A stretch of DNA of 64,000 bases, from the NCBI GenBank assembly GCA_031772115.1, contig JAPDPK010000171.1, forward strand, positions 186,001 through 250,000. The letters run 5' to 3'. The translations under genes were made by a program, and so were the position numbers. Origin of the DNA: Heritiera littoralis. Its lineage: Eukaryota; Streptophyta; Magnoliopsida; Malvales; Malvaceae. Position 1 is the stretch's first letter. Each line of letters starts with the position of its first letter. The notes beneath the pieces were generated by a model. That model made no database searches and was not told the DNA's origin. It was given only the letters and a program-made list of their open reading frames with translations. Below, piece after piece: positions 21,864 through 34,680 of the stretch.

Positions 21864-23810
21864 CTATCGGGCGTAAGATTTTCGGGATGAGGAAGAAGTA
21901 CTAGCTAATGATTCACCTCCAGATATTACATTAATAGCTGGCTCTGTGGGTTCATTATCTTCCTCCCGATTCCTTCCTTCTGTCCTTCTGTCATTATCTC
22001 TCCTATCATCTTCATTTCGTCTTACAAGTCCCCTATTTTCACCTTTTCTATCTCTAAAATAGTTTCCTCTGTTTCGCTTAGGATAGTTGTTTCTGTCACT
22101 TCTCCACACAAAACGGTTTATTTTCCCCTCTTGCGCTAGCTTTTTTAGCTGATTCATCAACTCCCTACACTTTTCGATCGTATGCCCATGTGCTGAGTGG
22201 TAATCGCAATACGACCTTAAATCATGGCCAGATTCCCTGACGCCTTCTTTGAATGCTGTATAAGACCTGACCCTTTAATAGCTGCCAACACTAAAGCCTG
22301 AGATTCAGTGAGTGAGGTATAGGAAGTGTATTTTAGTGTGGGAGCTTTCTCAAACTTTCTCGATTGGCTAGAGGATGCTTCAGTGACCTCTCTTCCTCGT
22401 TTCCTTCCATCCTTGGATTCTCCATTCGCCACCATTTTCATTACTTCTTCCTGGGTGACATACTTATTTGCCCGAGAAAGCAATCTGAGATCGTAGTCGG
22501 CTGGTCTAGTGACAGAGATTCTTGCAATTTCTCAAACCTTGTTCCCTGTAACATGGCTGCCACGACTATACCGACTTGCAAATCTCGCACCTCTAGAGTA
22601 GCATCTAGAAGCATCTCTGAACCAATCCACATAACTCTTCAATGACTCCTTAGCTCCTTGCTTAATAGTGAGCAAATAGGTTGGTTCCTTACTTTTCTGA
22701 CTATTCACAGCAAACTCCTTAAGAAACTCGCTTTGCAGTTGGTCAAAAGAGACAATAGACCCTTCAAGCAGGTTATTAAACCATTTCATCGCATGTCCAG
22801 ACAGAGTTAGAGTAAAGGCCCTGCACATTATCTCATCTTCCCATCCATGTAGCAACATTAGGGCTTCATAGTTTTGCATATGGTCATAGGGTTCCATCTT
22901 CCCGGTGTATGCGGCCATCTGCGGCATTTTGAACTTTGGAGGTAGAGGTTTTTGCGTGATGGTCGTACAGAACGGTACTCTTCTTCTCTAGCTCTCCTCT
23001 GCAGACACTAATTTTTTCTCTTCTAGTACCTGTTCTATCATCTTCTTCAAGTCCACGGGGGGAGCAAGTTGATTTCTGGCATAAGACGAATCAAGCAGGT
23101 CTTCGGCTATTTTCTTACCCCTTGCTTAAGGTGCATTTGTTCGTACCATTTGCGTACACCAAGTGGGGTCAAACTCGACCCGACTCCCAAGTGCTTTGAT
23201 CTTCACCACCGTTCTTTTCAGCACCTCCAACACCATCTTCTAAGTTGGTACAAGCAAAATTTGACAAGTCATGGTGGTGGGCGGTAGACCCTGTCGCACG
23301 ATCAATGTCCTGTCGCCCAGACACCTACCGCCCTACACCTGGAGTCTGTCGCCTGACCCCTGCCGCAGGGTCTAAGTCTACTGCTTCCTCAGTCTCTCGC
23401 TGGGTACCTGCGACAGGCCTCCTACTTCCCTGTCCTACCGCACCCTGCTGAATATCATTCTCTTCCAAGGGGGGAACCTCTTGCCGCCGAAAGGGGTCTG
23501 CCACTGCCGCGTCCTCCTGTCGCCCAAACACCTACAACGGGACCCTTTGATTTGTTCCTCCTACCAAATTCTGCACGGCAAGTGACAGACTCAATGTCGG
23601 GAGGACTCCCTGGAACAGATCAACCATGGCTCTCAGTGCCTGGGTAGTTTCTTCACTCTGTCGCCTCAGAGCTTCGAATTCTGCCGCCGACACAGTAATT
23701 CTTTCTTCCTCCCTGTTCACTTGGTTCCTTTGGCGAATCTGTTGTTTGGGGGAGCTTATAGAGTTTTCCTCACTTCTAGTCCTCACGTTCGTCGATCTTG
23801 TTCTCACCAT
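21864..23810 (-). pseudogene. gag: Gag of the second gypsy element
   Basis: The start is ATG 23810 (MVRTRSTNVRTRSEENS). The N-terminal part is Q/R/E-rich and unusually GC-rich at 23250-23540. The capsid-like retrotransposon gag domain covers 22927-22532 (MEPYDHMQNYEALMLLHGWE, AMKWFNNLLEGSI, FLKEFAVNSQKSKEPTYLL). A basic R/N/D-rich tail ends near 21864. Gag would form the particle for reverse transcription. Frame changes near 23530, 22960, 22600 and 22220 show decay. Confidence 0.82.
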
Positions 23811-23841
23811 CTTAGAAAGTCTTGATTGGCTTTTTATACGT

Positions 23842-23859
23842 TTCCCACATACGGCGCCA
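23842..23859 (-). promoter_or_regulatory. Primer binding site
   Basis: On the minus strand TGGCGCCGTATGTGGGAA lies two bases inside the LTR end. A TGG start complementary to a tRNA CCA tail is the expected form. I cannot assign the tRNA with certainty. Confidence 0.7.
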
Positions 23860-23861
23860 AT

Positions 23862-24450
23862 TGTTGTTACACAAAACAACAATAAAGGTATGTTGACGTC
23901 GATGTTCGTACTTTGTCTGCACGTGTCTCCAAAAAGCTTCTGTAAAATAAGAAAAGTCAGAGAGACGCAGGGGTGGTTCCCTGCATAGACACTCCGATGC
24001 TTAATTCGGCAAAAAGTTCTTCAATATTGGGAAACATAAAAGCCAGTAGTCAAAAATTGGGGAATAAGATTGTACCTGGGACCTATTTATAGGCGAATAT
24101 TCTAGGTTAATTACCTAAGGATAAGTGCGTCATTTTGCTAAGAGTTTGTTTCCGAATATAACACAAATTCCCAAAATCTCGGGAAAAGTAGAGGCTTGTC
24201 GCCGGCGAGAGACCCATAACAAGTGGCATGTTGTAGTGTCAGGGGTCTGTTGCTGACGGAAATTGAAATTGCGCCACATGTCGCGTAATGATGACAGACG
24301 ATAGACGAGGGAGTCTATCGCTAGCGATAGGTGTCATGTCGCAACTGTGCCTTCTGTCGTCGAAGGCCATGTGACCCAATGATCCCTTGCCACGTAGTGA
24401 TTCCTGACGCCTTTGGGCTTGGCCTAATGTAGATAGACTTTGTCATGTCA
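23862..24450 (-). repeat. 5' LTR (relative to pol) of the second gypsy element
   Basis: 589 bp, same orientation as the left copy. It is followed on its right by ACATG and on its inner side by the primer binding site. Confidence 0.9.
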
Positions 24451-24544
24451 ACATGAAATCCCCCCACACCTTTTTCCCCTCAAAAAAAAAAGGAGATTAT
24501 AAATAAGAACGTAGTTTGTATCTTTATTCTATCTTAGCTATTTG

Positions 24545-27500
24545 CTAAAGCATGTTTCTGATACTTGAGAAGCCATGGATAATTGCCTGTGCTCTTAATA
24601 TACTTATTTCTTGTGTGAGGCTCTCATTTGAGTGCTTTGAGTCATCAAGAAGGAATTCTTGATTTGCAAGATTCGTATGAATTGAAGTTCTTGTAAAATA
24701 AGCTGGACTCAACTTTCTTGTGGGGGGAGATGATCCTTGAGAAACCATTCTTGAGCCAGGAGAAGAAGCTGGTGTTCTCATATAATTTCCAAGTAAAGAG
24801 CTTGATTCCTTCTGGGACGTTAATACTCTCCTATCATGTTTGGAATTCTGGTTCCTGGTCTTTCTGAATGAATCAAAGGAGGCAAGCCTTTTTACGAAGA
24901 GGTTTTCTTTTTGAATTATCTTTCTCTGGTAGCACATTACCATTCTGATGTATGCTTTCCCTTGAATTCTTAGTGAATTCAGGAGCTGATGCATACTCCT
25001 TTTTCATATTTAATTTGGTAAAACAATCATCACAGACCCGATAAAGCTTGTTTATGTGAGGGACCAAAGAAGCTTTTAGAGATTTCTTACAGCCGCAAGC
25101 TTTACAAAAGACTAGCCCGCAGTTGTAACAGTTATGACGCTTTCTGATTAAACTAAATGGGTTCCGACAACCAGAACACTTAAAATGATCAGCACCTAGG
25201 CCCAGTCATGAAGAGAAATGGCAGCAGTAAAGTTGGAGCCACATACCACTATCTTTACTTGTTTGCATTTTAAAGCTTCAACAAGTGTGGGAGTGTTCTT
25301 GTCTTGTCTGCAGTGTCTCCATGACCTAATTGACCATTTGCACCCTTTCCCCAGGTGTAAATCTTAGCATCTGGACTGCGAACTGCAATATGATAAGAAC
25401 CGCATGCTATCTCTTCAATTTGGCTGTTTTTGATGTTGTCTTTGACACAAGTTGGGAGCTTGCTACTTCCGGAGCTCCCAGGGTGTTCATGACCAACAAT
25501 CCCCATGGAATACACTTTCCCTGTGTCAGTTAGAGCAACAGTGATACTATGGCCACAGGCCACTTGAGAAAAGCTTGTAGTGTCTGACAGTGCAACCAAA
25601 GAAGGAACTAATCTTGGTTCTTTATCACCATGTCCAAGCTGGCCTTTCGTCCCATCCCCCCATGTGAACAGCTTTCCAGATGAATACTCACCATAAATCT
25701 CAGTAGGCACTTCAACAACTGCAGCAGCGTGCCAAACTCCACAAGACGCCCTCAGCGTTCGTAGCCCTCTAAGAGCATCAACTTCTCTAGGCATATTTGT
25801 GCTACTACGGTCCCCATGGCCTAGAGCTCCAAAAGTTCCATCTCCAAATGTAAGCAATTTACCTGTTGATGTCACAGCAGCTGTATGCCAAGCTCCGCAA
25901 GAGATATATGACACATGCATACCTTCCATCTCACCACTTACCTTTTTAGGAGTCCACTTACCGAATTGAGTACCGTGCCCTAGAAGACCAAGATTGTGAT
26001 AACCATCACCCCAGGTATAAAGGTCCCCTGATAGGGTTACAGCACAAGTATGAAATTCCCCACATGCAACTAATCCAATATTTGACTCACTGAGAGCACC
26101 AAGGAGGGTTGGTTGAGAAACATCAGCTTCAATTCCATGCCCGAGCTTGCCACCACTCCCCTCACCCCAACTAAAGGTCTGTCCCTGCCTTGTGACTAAA
26201 ACAGGATGCTTATTCCCACAAGAGATATTTTGAGCATCTAGGAGCACAGTTGATTCAAGAGCCTTGGGTGAAATTGCATCTATACTGGCAAGAGAAGTAG
26301 TTAGAGTTCTACGCACGCTGCCACCAAGCAGTCCATTACCAGTTCCTTCTCCCCAGATATAAACATCACCTAATGCATCAAAATCCTCGAAAGAAGATCT
26401 CTGGCTGGATGAGCTCACGGCACTGGATAAACTACTTCGAAATGAATCAACAAAGAGGAGTTATCTAAACCCCCCAACGATAATGAACTGAAATGTTTGG
26501 AAACTGGATCAGTCTGAGTAAAGACCTTTATCATAGAAGTGTACGTTAAAACCTCGGAAAAAGCTTTTCCTAGTCTGTGCTGCGGAGAACTCTCATATGG
26601 GAGTGGAACCGTTTGGATTTCTCTGGGATCCTACAACAAGCAAACATGGAAAGATATAATAAAGGAAACAGAGAATGACTGAATCTTCAGGCAATTCATA
26701 GTAGGAAATCTTATAGATGATATCACTGCTTGTAGATGACACATTAGATAGAGAGTTTCTTTGTGTATAGCTAGATGGACTTTCTGGTGATGTATTATCA
26801 CTTTTTGCATCACTTGTAGGCCTGCAATTGTCACCTCCCAAAATTAAGAACTTAAGAGCCGTAAAACAGACCTCATCTTCATCTCTGTCCTTGCAGATCT
26901 ATTTACAGTACACAGTAATTAGTAGTTTTTATTTTTTATGATTCAGGTTATGATAACAAATATACTCCCTGTTCAAAATCAAAATATAGGTTATATTAAA
27001 GGGAAAATTTGGAAAATGTGAGTTTCAAACCATTGTATATGAGAAGTTTCTTCATACCTTCTCCCGTAAAAAATAAAGTAAAAGGAAATGAATTAACGAC
27101 CATTCACAAATCTATGTGAAACAGAATTTAGAAATTCACAAACCACCAGCAAAATACAGCAACACTCCCTCTGTTCCTAACTAGCAAAAAAGGTAAGGAA
27201 AAGAATAGAAAAGCAAGAAACTTAATTCTACTTTTCTACACGATCCTAATAAAGATTAAAAACACCAGTAATGAGATAAAACAGCTCAGGACTGACACTG
27301 CAAATTCAAAAACCAAAAAACAACAAGAGGAATAACATTCATAAGAAAGAAAATTTCAGAAGCAAGATAAAATCTTAACATTCATAGGTTAAAGACAAGT
27401 TTAATATGGATCCAGGACTAAAATAATAACATTTTATGTGTTGAATGGAAAGGACGTGGACTTTTGCTATGCATGTATTCAACATTATAGTTGAACTGAA

Positions 27501-28285
27501 ACTGAAATTTCACAAAAAGTGCAATTATGGTCAATGTATTTTAAAGAAGGATAGAGACAGGTCAAAAGCAAGATAGTTTACAATACCAAATCCAAGGATC
27601 TATTGCTGTAAATAAGAAAAAATGACTGCTGTTCTTTATCAAGCTTAGGGAACCGCTGGAATAATGCCTGCAACCATGCAACAAAACTTTTGTTACTTTT
27701 GCCTCCTATTGATACTGCTGTAGTCTTGACAAATGCGTTTCAAGAAGATAAAGAAAAAGGTTCAGATGTTTCCAATACTGAAACAATTCATATGTAATAG
27801 ACAATTGGTTAGGAACTCCTAAACAGTCAGTAGCTCAATTATCACACTTAGTTTAGTTTTGTCCACTATGGTTTGATATTAAGAATATATTGCCACATCT
27901 CATGTAGGTGCATATTAACATCGTTAAAAGTAGTTCTATACTTAATAAGAGCATAAAATTACAGATCAACAGCAAAGGCATTAAAAGATGTTCTTCATAG
28001 AAAATGTAGAGCTTCAATTGTCAAACTTTTTTTTTTCTATAACTGTTGGTTTGATACTAAAAATATAGCAAAACGTTGTATTTTTTAGGATGTGAATATA
28101 TGTTAGCACAAATAAGCTTAGGTTAATGCTGTGCTAATTTGAGCACCAAAAAAGTACAGATCAATAGCAGAAGGCATTAATGGATATGCAGACTTACGGT
28201 ACGCTGTCCAGGTATAATCCTTGAAACATGGCTTTGTTTGATTTGTTTGTCTTCTTTGCCAGAGTACCAACCCGTGATTTCTCAT
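24545..28285 (-). pseudogene. PRAF: PRAF-type gene (PH - RCC1 repeats - FYVE), broken and C-terminally truncated
   Basis: PH-domain exons are at about 28285-28198 (WYSGKEDKQIKQSHVSRIIP), 27668-27587 (ALFQRFPKLDKEQQSFFLIY) and 26898 onward (ICKDRDEDEVCFTALKFLI), with matching splice sites. A Ser-rich linker follows. The large exon 26460-25270 encodes seven RCC1 blades (GQTFSWGEGSGGKLGHG, GKLFTWGDGTKGQLGHGD and others). The FYVE zinc finger is at 25180-25020 (CSGCRNPFSLIRKRHNCYNC, RVCDDC). Breaks: a frame change before the RCC1 part near 26440; a 5-bp tandem duplication CTTGT CTTGT at 25297-25306; a one-base loss near 25200 giving TAG; another frame change near 24900. The coiled-coil/BRX end is absent, and the gypsy element lies 90 bases further. 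In intact relatives the protein binds phosphoinositides and acts at endomembranes. Splice sites are kept, so inactivation looks fairly recent. Confidence 0.82.
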
Positions 28286-29470
28286 GCTGGCATGTAGATA
28301 AAATGAACTTAAATCGCTGCAATTTCCCTAACTGAATTGTGCATATTAATTCCTAATTTTGAACACAAGATTCTTTGGATTTTGCACAGCTTGTTTAATT
28401 TTCATAGCACGCTTTACATAAAGACAGGCAGACAAATAAAACTGCTATCTATTATTGTACTACATGTTCTTCTAAGGATCTTCTCACAATCTGACTTAAT
28501 TCATACATCTAAAATTTGATAAATTTAAAAGTTCTTTGGCTCCGATTACTCCTAGTAGAGTGCAATAACATTATCTAGAGCAAAAGCCATCCCAACTAGA
28601 ATGGAAGTAAATTGCACATAATGGCATAAATTAGATTCTCTGCTAGACTTTGAACTTGGCAAAACACCCCTTGTCAATTCTATAATAATCTTTCAATATT
28701 TCATGATACAAACTGAAAAATAATACGTGAGATTAATAAAAGGGTTGAATGTGAACTACAGCTCACAAGTTTCACCAATATGCAGTTCATGCTATTCCAT
28801 TATGAGAAAGCCTCAAATGACAGTATCCTGATGAGAATTTCCTATGTTAGACTCTTAACATTTTCCAAAAACATATAATAATAAAATTCTAAACCTCCCC
28901 AAAATTCCAAACTCACCTTCTTTTCAATTAGGCTTACCAGCGTTTGAAGCAATTATGGAAAGAAAAATAAATAAATATGATGCAATTTCAATCCTAAAAA
29001 TTGAATTTTTCTTCAAAATTTTGAATCATTTGAAATTAAACAACCAAAATTGCTTAAAAAAAATAGTTACCTAAATAAGAATAAACATTGAAAATCGGCA
29101 ATTAGAAGGCCAGTTTTTTGACGAATCAGCATTGGATTTATTAGACTTAAAAATCAAGGATCAAAAAGGGTACTAACAGATTTATTTTTTTTTATTTTTG
29201 CTAAATAAAAATATAAAATAAAAGTGAAGGGAAGGGAATTAGCACGAGCTTGTCTCTTCCTGTTCTCTATATTTTATTTTCCCTCCTCCGACTTTAACCG
29301 TTTAACTGCATTTTGTATTTTTATGTTTAAGTACAAATAAATAAATATAATTCTTTGAAAGAAAAATAAATAAATAAATAAAAACATTTGTTTGTTGACC
29401 TTGAGGATTCTGATTCTTTTTAACCACGTCAGCATTGAATCCCTTGGATGGGAATGTGATATTTTTTTTG
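28286..29470. other. Upstream region and 5' introns of the PRAF gene
   Basis: AT-rich. The first PRAF exon(s) should lie here or further right, but I could not identify them. No other gene seen. Confidence 0.4.
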
Positions 29471-30010
29471 GCTAAAGGCTCATTAAGGACTAAGCATTTT
29501 CAAATTTGTTCAATTTAAAATTTTTTAACGAAACTGAAGTACACGTGCCGTTAAAAATAATAACGGCTTTTAATTGGAACACATGACAGTATATTAGTGA
29601 GACACGTGGTAGTGAATTTATATTTATTTTTTTTAATAGGTAAAAATACGTGAGACATGTGACAGCATTTTAGTGGGACACGTGACAGCAATTGACAAAT
29701 GGTAGCATTTAAGTGGGACACGTGGCAGTGAATTTATATTTATTTTCTTTTAATAGGTAAAAATACGTGGAACACGTGACAGCATTTAAGTGAGACACGT
29801 GACAGCAATTGACACGTGGTAGCATATTAGTGGGACATGTGGCAGTGAATTTATATTTATTTTCTTTTAATACTTAAAAATACGTGGGACACGTGACAGC
29901 AATTTGTCCTTTCATTGTCATCAACTCTTTTTAACAGCGCGTGTAACTCGCACACGTTAAAAAGTCTTAAATTGAACAAATTCGAAAACGTTTAGTCTTT
30001 AATTCATCAA
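29471..30010. mobile_element. Non-autonomous inverted-repeat element
   Basis: Left arm 29482-29532 (TTAAGGACTAAGCATTTTCA, AATTTGTTCAATTTAA, TTTTTTAACG) is matched in reverse complement by the right arm 29954-30003 (CGTTAAAAAGTCTTAAATTG, AACAAATTCGAAAACG, TTTAGTCTTTAA) with few mismatches. The right side continues outward to about 30085 with sequence of the same kind, the left does not, so the left end may be trimmed. The superfamily is uncertain (Mutator-like is possible); no target duplication was identified. Confidence 0.65.
29542..29895. repeat. Tandem ~110-130-bp repeats with eight CACGTG boxes
   Basis: About three units share GTGGCAGTGAATTTATATTT, TTTTAATAGGTAAAAATACG and GACACGTGACAGCA. 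Perfect CACGTG palindromes are at 29542, 29603, 29679, 29719, 29773, 29796, 29813 and 29890. CACGTG is the G-box, the core bound by plant bHLH and bZIP factors. Confidence 0.85.
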
Positions 30011-30085
30011 AATTAAAAATTGTATCTTTAATTGAGAAATCTCACAAAAATTTAATCTTAAATTGAGCATTTAATCTCTTTTTTT

Positions 30086-33000
30086 TTTTGTTCGCTTTTC
30101 CCTATCGCTCAACCAAAATTATATAAAAGCCTGTCTTATTTTTTTTCTTTAATTTTAGTTTAAATCGCTTTTTACTTAAACTACAATTTTCTAATATGGT
30201 TTTTTATTTTTGATTATAAGTGATTTTGAGAACTTTATAACAAAAAATAGGATTAAAACTCTTTTATAAATTCTATTCTTTTATCTCAATATTTCAAATT
30301 CAAAACATTTCTTCTAACTTGATACATTTTTTAAAAATTTCACAAATAAATAAAAAATAGTCAGACTTGCACTCGTCTTTACTTTTAAGAATTAATCAAT
30401 AATAATGTGATAAGCAATGAAATATTAAACTCTTGATTTCATTCTAATTAAAAAAAAAATATAAATTGAGTGATAAGTAAGAGACTATAGAGAGATTATC
30501 AACAAAGAGTTTGCAATGTGTGTAAAGCCATTGAATGAGTTGAAAAAGTTACTTGCCTCGGAATAATCCAAAGTAAAAAGGGATAAAAGATATTATTGGC
30601 TCTTGAACCCTAGACCAAAATGATATCTCATCAGTACTTTCAATGATATATTGTGGTTGAGCCTGTTTAGTGTTTTCGAGGCCCCATTAATCAATTTCCA
30701 TTTGATCATTTGGTCTAACTTTGGAACCTTTATAGGATTAAGTGCATTATCATGCTTTAACTTCAATAATCCTACTCTCACATAAAAAAACATGCCAGGA
30801 TTTGGTTGAAATAAAACTCATGTGGCTAGGATAAATTAGAAAGCATTGGAAACCCCTATTGCAAATCCCAAAAGGGTAAAAGGCATTGAAAACAAAAAAA
30901 ATTAGAGTCTAGTCAGCCGAGCTCGAGTTTGTATAATAAAATTAAAAATTGGTCTGAGTTAAAAATCAAGCCTGAATCATTTGAGGCTGAGGCTTCTATA
31001 TAATTCATTAACATATAGCTTAGACTTGGCCCAAACTCGACCCGGTCCAATTCTTGGACACCTCTAGTGTTGGCTAATGAATCGAAAAAATTTTAATGAA
31101 ATGAAACATGCAAGCTTGTCTTACACATCCCTCTAACCCCTATTCCTCCAACCCCTATTGGACTAACAAGTTTTTCATCACAACTAAAAAAAATGTCACA
31201 TATTATGGTTACATAAAAATAAATTATGATTAATAAAACAAAGCATAATCTAATATCTATCAAAACAATTTTTAAAATTTTAATTGCTTTTTTAGATTTT
31301 AGATATTGTGGCTCTAACTATGTTTATATAAAAGTTTAGTCTAATAATAAAAAGTCAAGTTTTACTTAAACTTAATTAAACGAAAACAATAGTCTTCAAC
31401 AAACTGTAGTCTTTATCAATTAAAAGTATATAAATTTACATTTTTATAAAAATTGCTGAATCAAAAACCTATGGTTTTTTAGTAGCCGTAATTAATATTA
31501 TTAATTGTACAAATACTATTTAATTGAAAAAAAATTATTTTTTTTATAGAGGATGAATAGACTTGTTTTTTTTATTGAGCATCATAATATTATATGTAAA
31601 TAGACTACAATTTTTGTTTCAAATGTATTCTTTTGTGGTTCAATGTTTTATCTTCCAATATTCAAGTATATTTGTTCCATTTTTTAGCAAAAAAAAAATA
31701 TTCAAGTATATTGGAAATGATTTTAATTTCTAACAAGGCTGCTACAGTGTCATTTGTGAATAGATATTTTGTTATTTGAATAAATTAAACGACGATTTTT
31801 ATTTATTAATAGACCATGATTTTGGTTTTTAAATGTAGTCTTTTGTATCTAATGCTTTGCTATCCAAGATTCACATACCTACAATATTAGAAATGTCAAT
31901 TTACAAATATAGTGTTTCAAGTAAACATGTTGTAATACTTAAAGTTTGAAGAGACATTTATTATCCATCACTTCTATTCTGCACTTTCTCACTCTCTCAA
32001 TCTCCTTCTCCAACAATATTGGCTATCTTCCTCTTTAATCTCAAAACCATGCAGAATAAAACTATTGTTGTGCAACAATATCGGTTCTCTTCCATGGGTG
32101 ATCTTATTTGAGATTCTTTGGAATGTGGCTTTCAATCCAGATATTAGTTTCGTGAATATCAACTTGGTTGTAAGGATTTTAATGAAACCTCAAAATATAA
32201 TTATATATTTTTTGAGAATATTTCATTGAATAAACTTTGCTTCCCACCATGGCGTAAAAATGAAAAAAAAATCTTTTTAAAAAAATGCCAAGAATAAAAA
32301 AGTAATATATAGAAAATGAATGATTGATTATTTTAGTCGAAAGAAAGTTGAGTTAAGATTGCATTACTTAAAGTTAATAGTCGAAAAGACTATGCACTCG
32401 AAGCTCTGTGTGTGTGATATTATATCTTGCTTAAAAGGTAAGCAAAGAGAACCAGGGCTTCAAGTTTTGTCTTCTCTCAATTTGACAAGTTCCATATAAA
32501 AAGTGTTCGATATTGTTAGATGCCGTTTAAAAACAGAGACGTTCTTAAGCAACATGTGGCTCTATATATCCTTGTTTGAACTTTGACGTTCTTAAGAATT
32601 TTGTGGTCATGATCATGACATTATGGCAAGACTAAACGAAGCTTGGGAAGGCAACAACCACCTATTTTAAAGTTATACTGCAAGAATCTTTAAATTTTTA
32701 ATTTGTATCTAACACATTGTTGAATTAAATCAATCTTTTATTTGAAATAAAAATTTATTTAAATACAAATATAAATAACTTATATGACTATAATAAAAAT
32801 TTACTTAAAAAAGTGAAATAATTCAATTTTATTTTAACATTATAACCTTTTATAATCATGATCAAATAAATTATGACAATCTTACAAATTTATAGCGTGT
32901 AAAGATAATTTTTAAAGAGACTTTCAAATGATTTCCTTTAAGTTTACATAAAAGTAAGAAACAGAAGGCACCTTAAATGCAAGATTGGCAATTAGTTAGA

Positions 33001-33094
33001 TATTTATACAGAGGATTGCCTCTAAACATAGTAGTGTGGATTGCTGGCCAAGATGAAATGAGCTCAAATTGAAATTACATCTGAATTTGGAACT
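30086..33094. other. AT-rich intergenic region
   Basis: No gene supported. Two weakly similar stretches around 31590-31680 and 31770-31870 (AATAGAC[TC]A[CT][AG]ATTTT, T[AG][TG]TCTTTTGT) look like an old repeat. The stretch 30900-31075 with GCCGAGCTCGAG and CTCGACCCGG resembles remnants of another element. Confidence 0.45.
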
Positions 33095-34638
33095 TCAGGT
33101 TCTTGAGCAACCCAATTGGAAACTGCGCACTTTCATTCTTCCATTTAAGGCAAGGGCCAAGACATCATATTCCTCCACATACCAAAGCTCCGACACCATT
33201 GCCTGAATCATGTTTGCACGTCAAAAACAAACCAATCATATTTGTCGATGAACACAAAAACACGAAGGAGAAACATGAAGGGTATTTGCATACGACGATG
33301 CAGTGGCAAGCAACCTAATGCGATGCTTAGGGCGTGACAAGTAATGATACAGAGTTTACCAACTTGCCTTAAATCCACGGATTTTGTTGTTTAGTTGAGT
33401 GACTAGCTTATGGAAGAGTTCGAGCTGATTTGAAGTATTATGAAGGTCCTGCAAGGCATAAATAGTATACATATATGTAAAAATGAGTATGAAACCGATC
33501 ACATGATTCATAATAACTTTTCTTTGACATTTGATTTAGAACAAGGACAATATATATAACAAGCTTTGCCATACATTCTTGTGCCCATGTGTAGCATAAA
33601 GTCACAGTTTATTCAAACAAGAGACAACGGAACGTTATGATGCTCATGTCCATTAAGTTGCAACACATTTTTTCCAAAGACACAATCATCAATCTACCAA
33701 ACCACAGTGTGCTATAGATGTCCCCCAAATTATAAAAGCAGTTACCATTTAGTCATTCATGTTTCAACTGTCACGGCAATATGAAAATGCATGAAAATAC
33801 CCTTGTTTACCAATTTGTCGTGGGATCAAATTGGCAGATGATGGACAAGTAGCGAAAATTGTTAAAAATAAAATAAAATAAAGAACCTGCGGAGCAAGAC
33901 TCAATGGCTCAGAAAATCTGGACATGACTCAAACTACATATGGAAAAATAGTCTCAAAAAGGGCATTGACAACCATCCAAGGATAGAAACAATAGCTTAG
34001 GAGTCCAGAAGTCTTGGTGCAATATAAGTACTTATACCAAAAAAAAATCCTAATGAGAATTGCAATACAGGGAACTTATTGAACTTTTCTATTCATGCAA
34101 AAAATAAAGGCATTCAATTTCCTGAAGCATAGGATGGTATATTGCTTTGTAGGCTTATTTTAAATTCAGCTGCTAAACTCAAGAGAACCATAAATTTAAT
34201 GTAACTAAATAGAACTTCAAAATACTACCATGAGTGAAGCTTTAGGATGACCGAGAAGCCTTGCAAAAGATGTGTGAAGAATAGCAGCATCATACTGCAA
34301 TAGTAAGAAGATAAGTGTTAAATTAAAACATTTCTTCAGATCCAACCACATACTAATTATTTTCTTATCATTGTCAAACCAGATGGACAGAACCGAACAA
34401 TGATACCAAAACCATCGAATAAGAATTAACAAGCTAAATAATACCCTGAAATACACAATGTTGCCATTTAAATTTTACTTGTTTAACAAAAATTTGGATT
34501 TTCATAATGATCTTACAAGTTGCTTCACTGGTGCACGTGGGAGTGCTGTTCTCAATTTAGCACGAATGTTTATGGGATCTGTTCCAGAAATTACCTGCAG
34601 AAAAGAAGTACACATTAATCTGTGCACTACAAAATCTT

Positions 34639-34680
<42 letters not shown>

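Larger units (their letters stand above)
14199..24450 (-). mobile_element. Ty3-gypsy retrotransposon, Tat clade, complete but decayed (10.25 kb)
   Basis: Two direct LTRs (14199-14786 and 23862-24450) are flanked by the 5-bp duplication ACATG (14194-14198 and 24451-24455). Read on the minus strand the order is 5' LTR, primer binding site, gag, protease, reverse transcriptase, integrase, then a non-coding segment with a minisatellite, an opposite-strand gene, polypurine tract and 3' LTR. RNase H is missing between RT and integrase, and all genes contain stops. An extra opposite-strand gene between integrase and 3' LTR is known from some Tat elements such as Grande. In the first 187 aligned LTR bases I count about 16 differences, mostly transitions, so the insertion is not recent. 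Confidence 0.92.

Noticed and set aside
25270..26418. Intact 382-residue RCC1 protein gene
   Set aside because: Neighbouring PH, linker and FYVE pieces of one PRAF gene continue on both sides in shifted frames; the frame ends at a 5-bp duplication, not at a natural stop.
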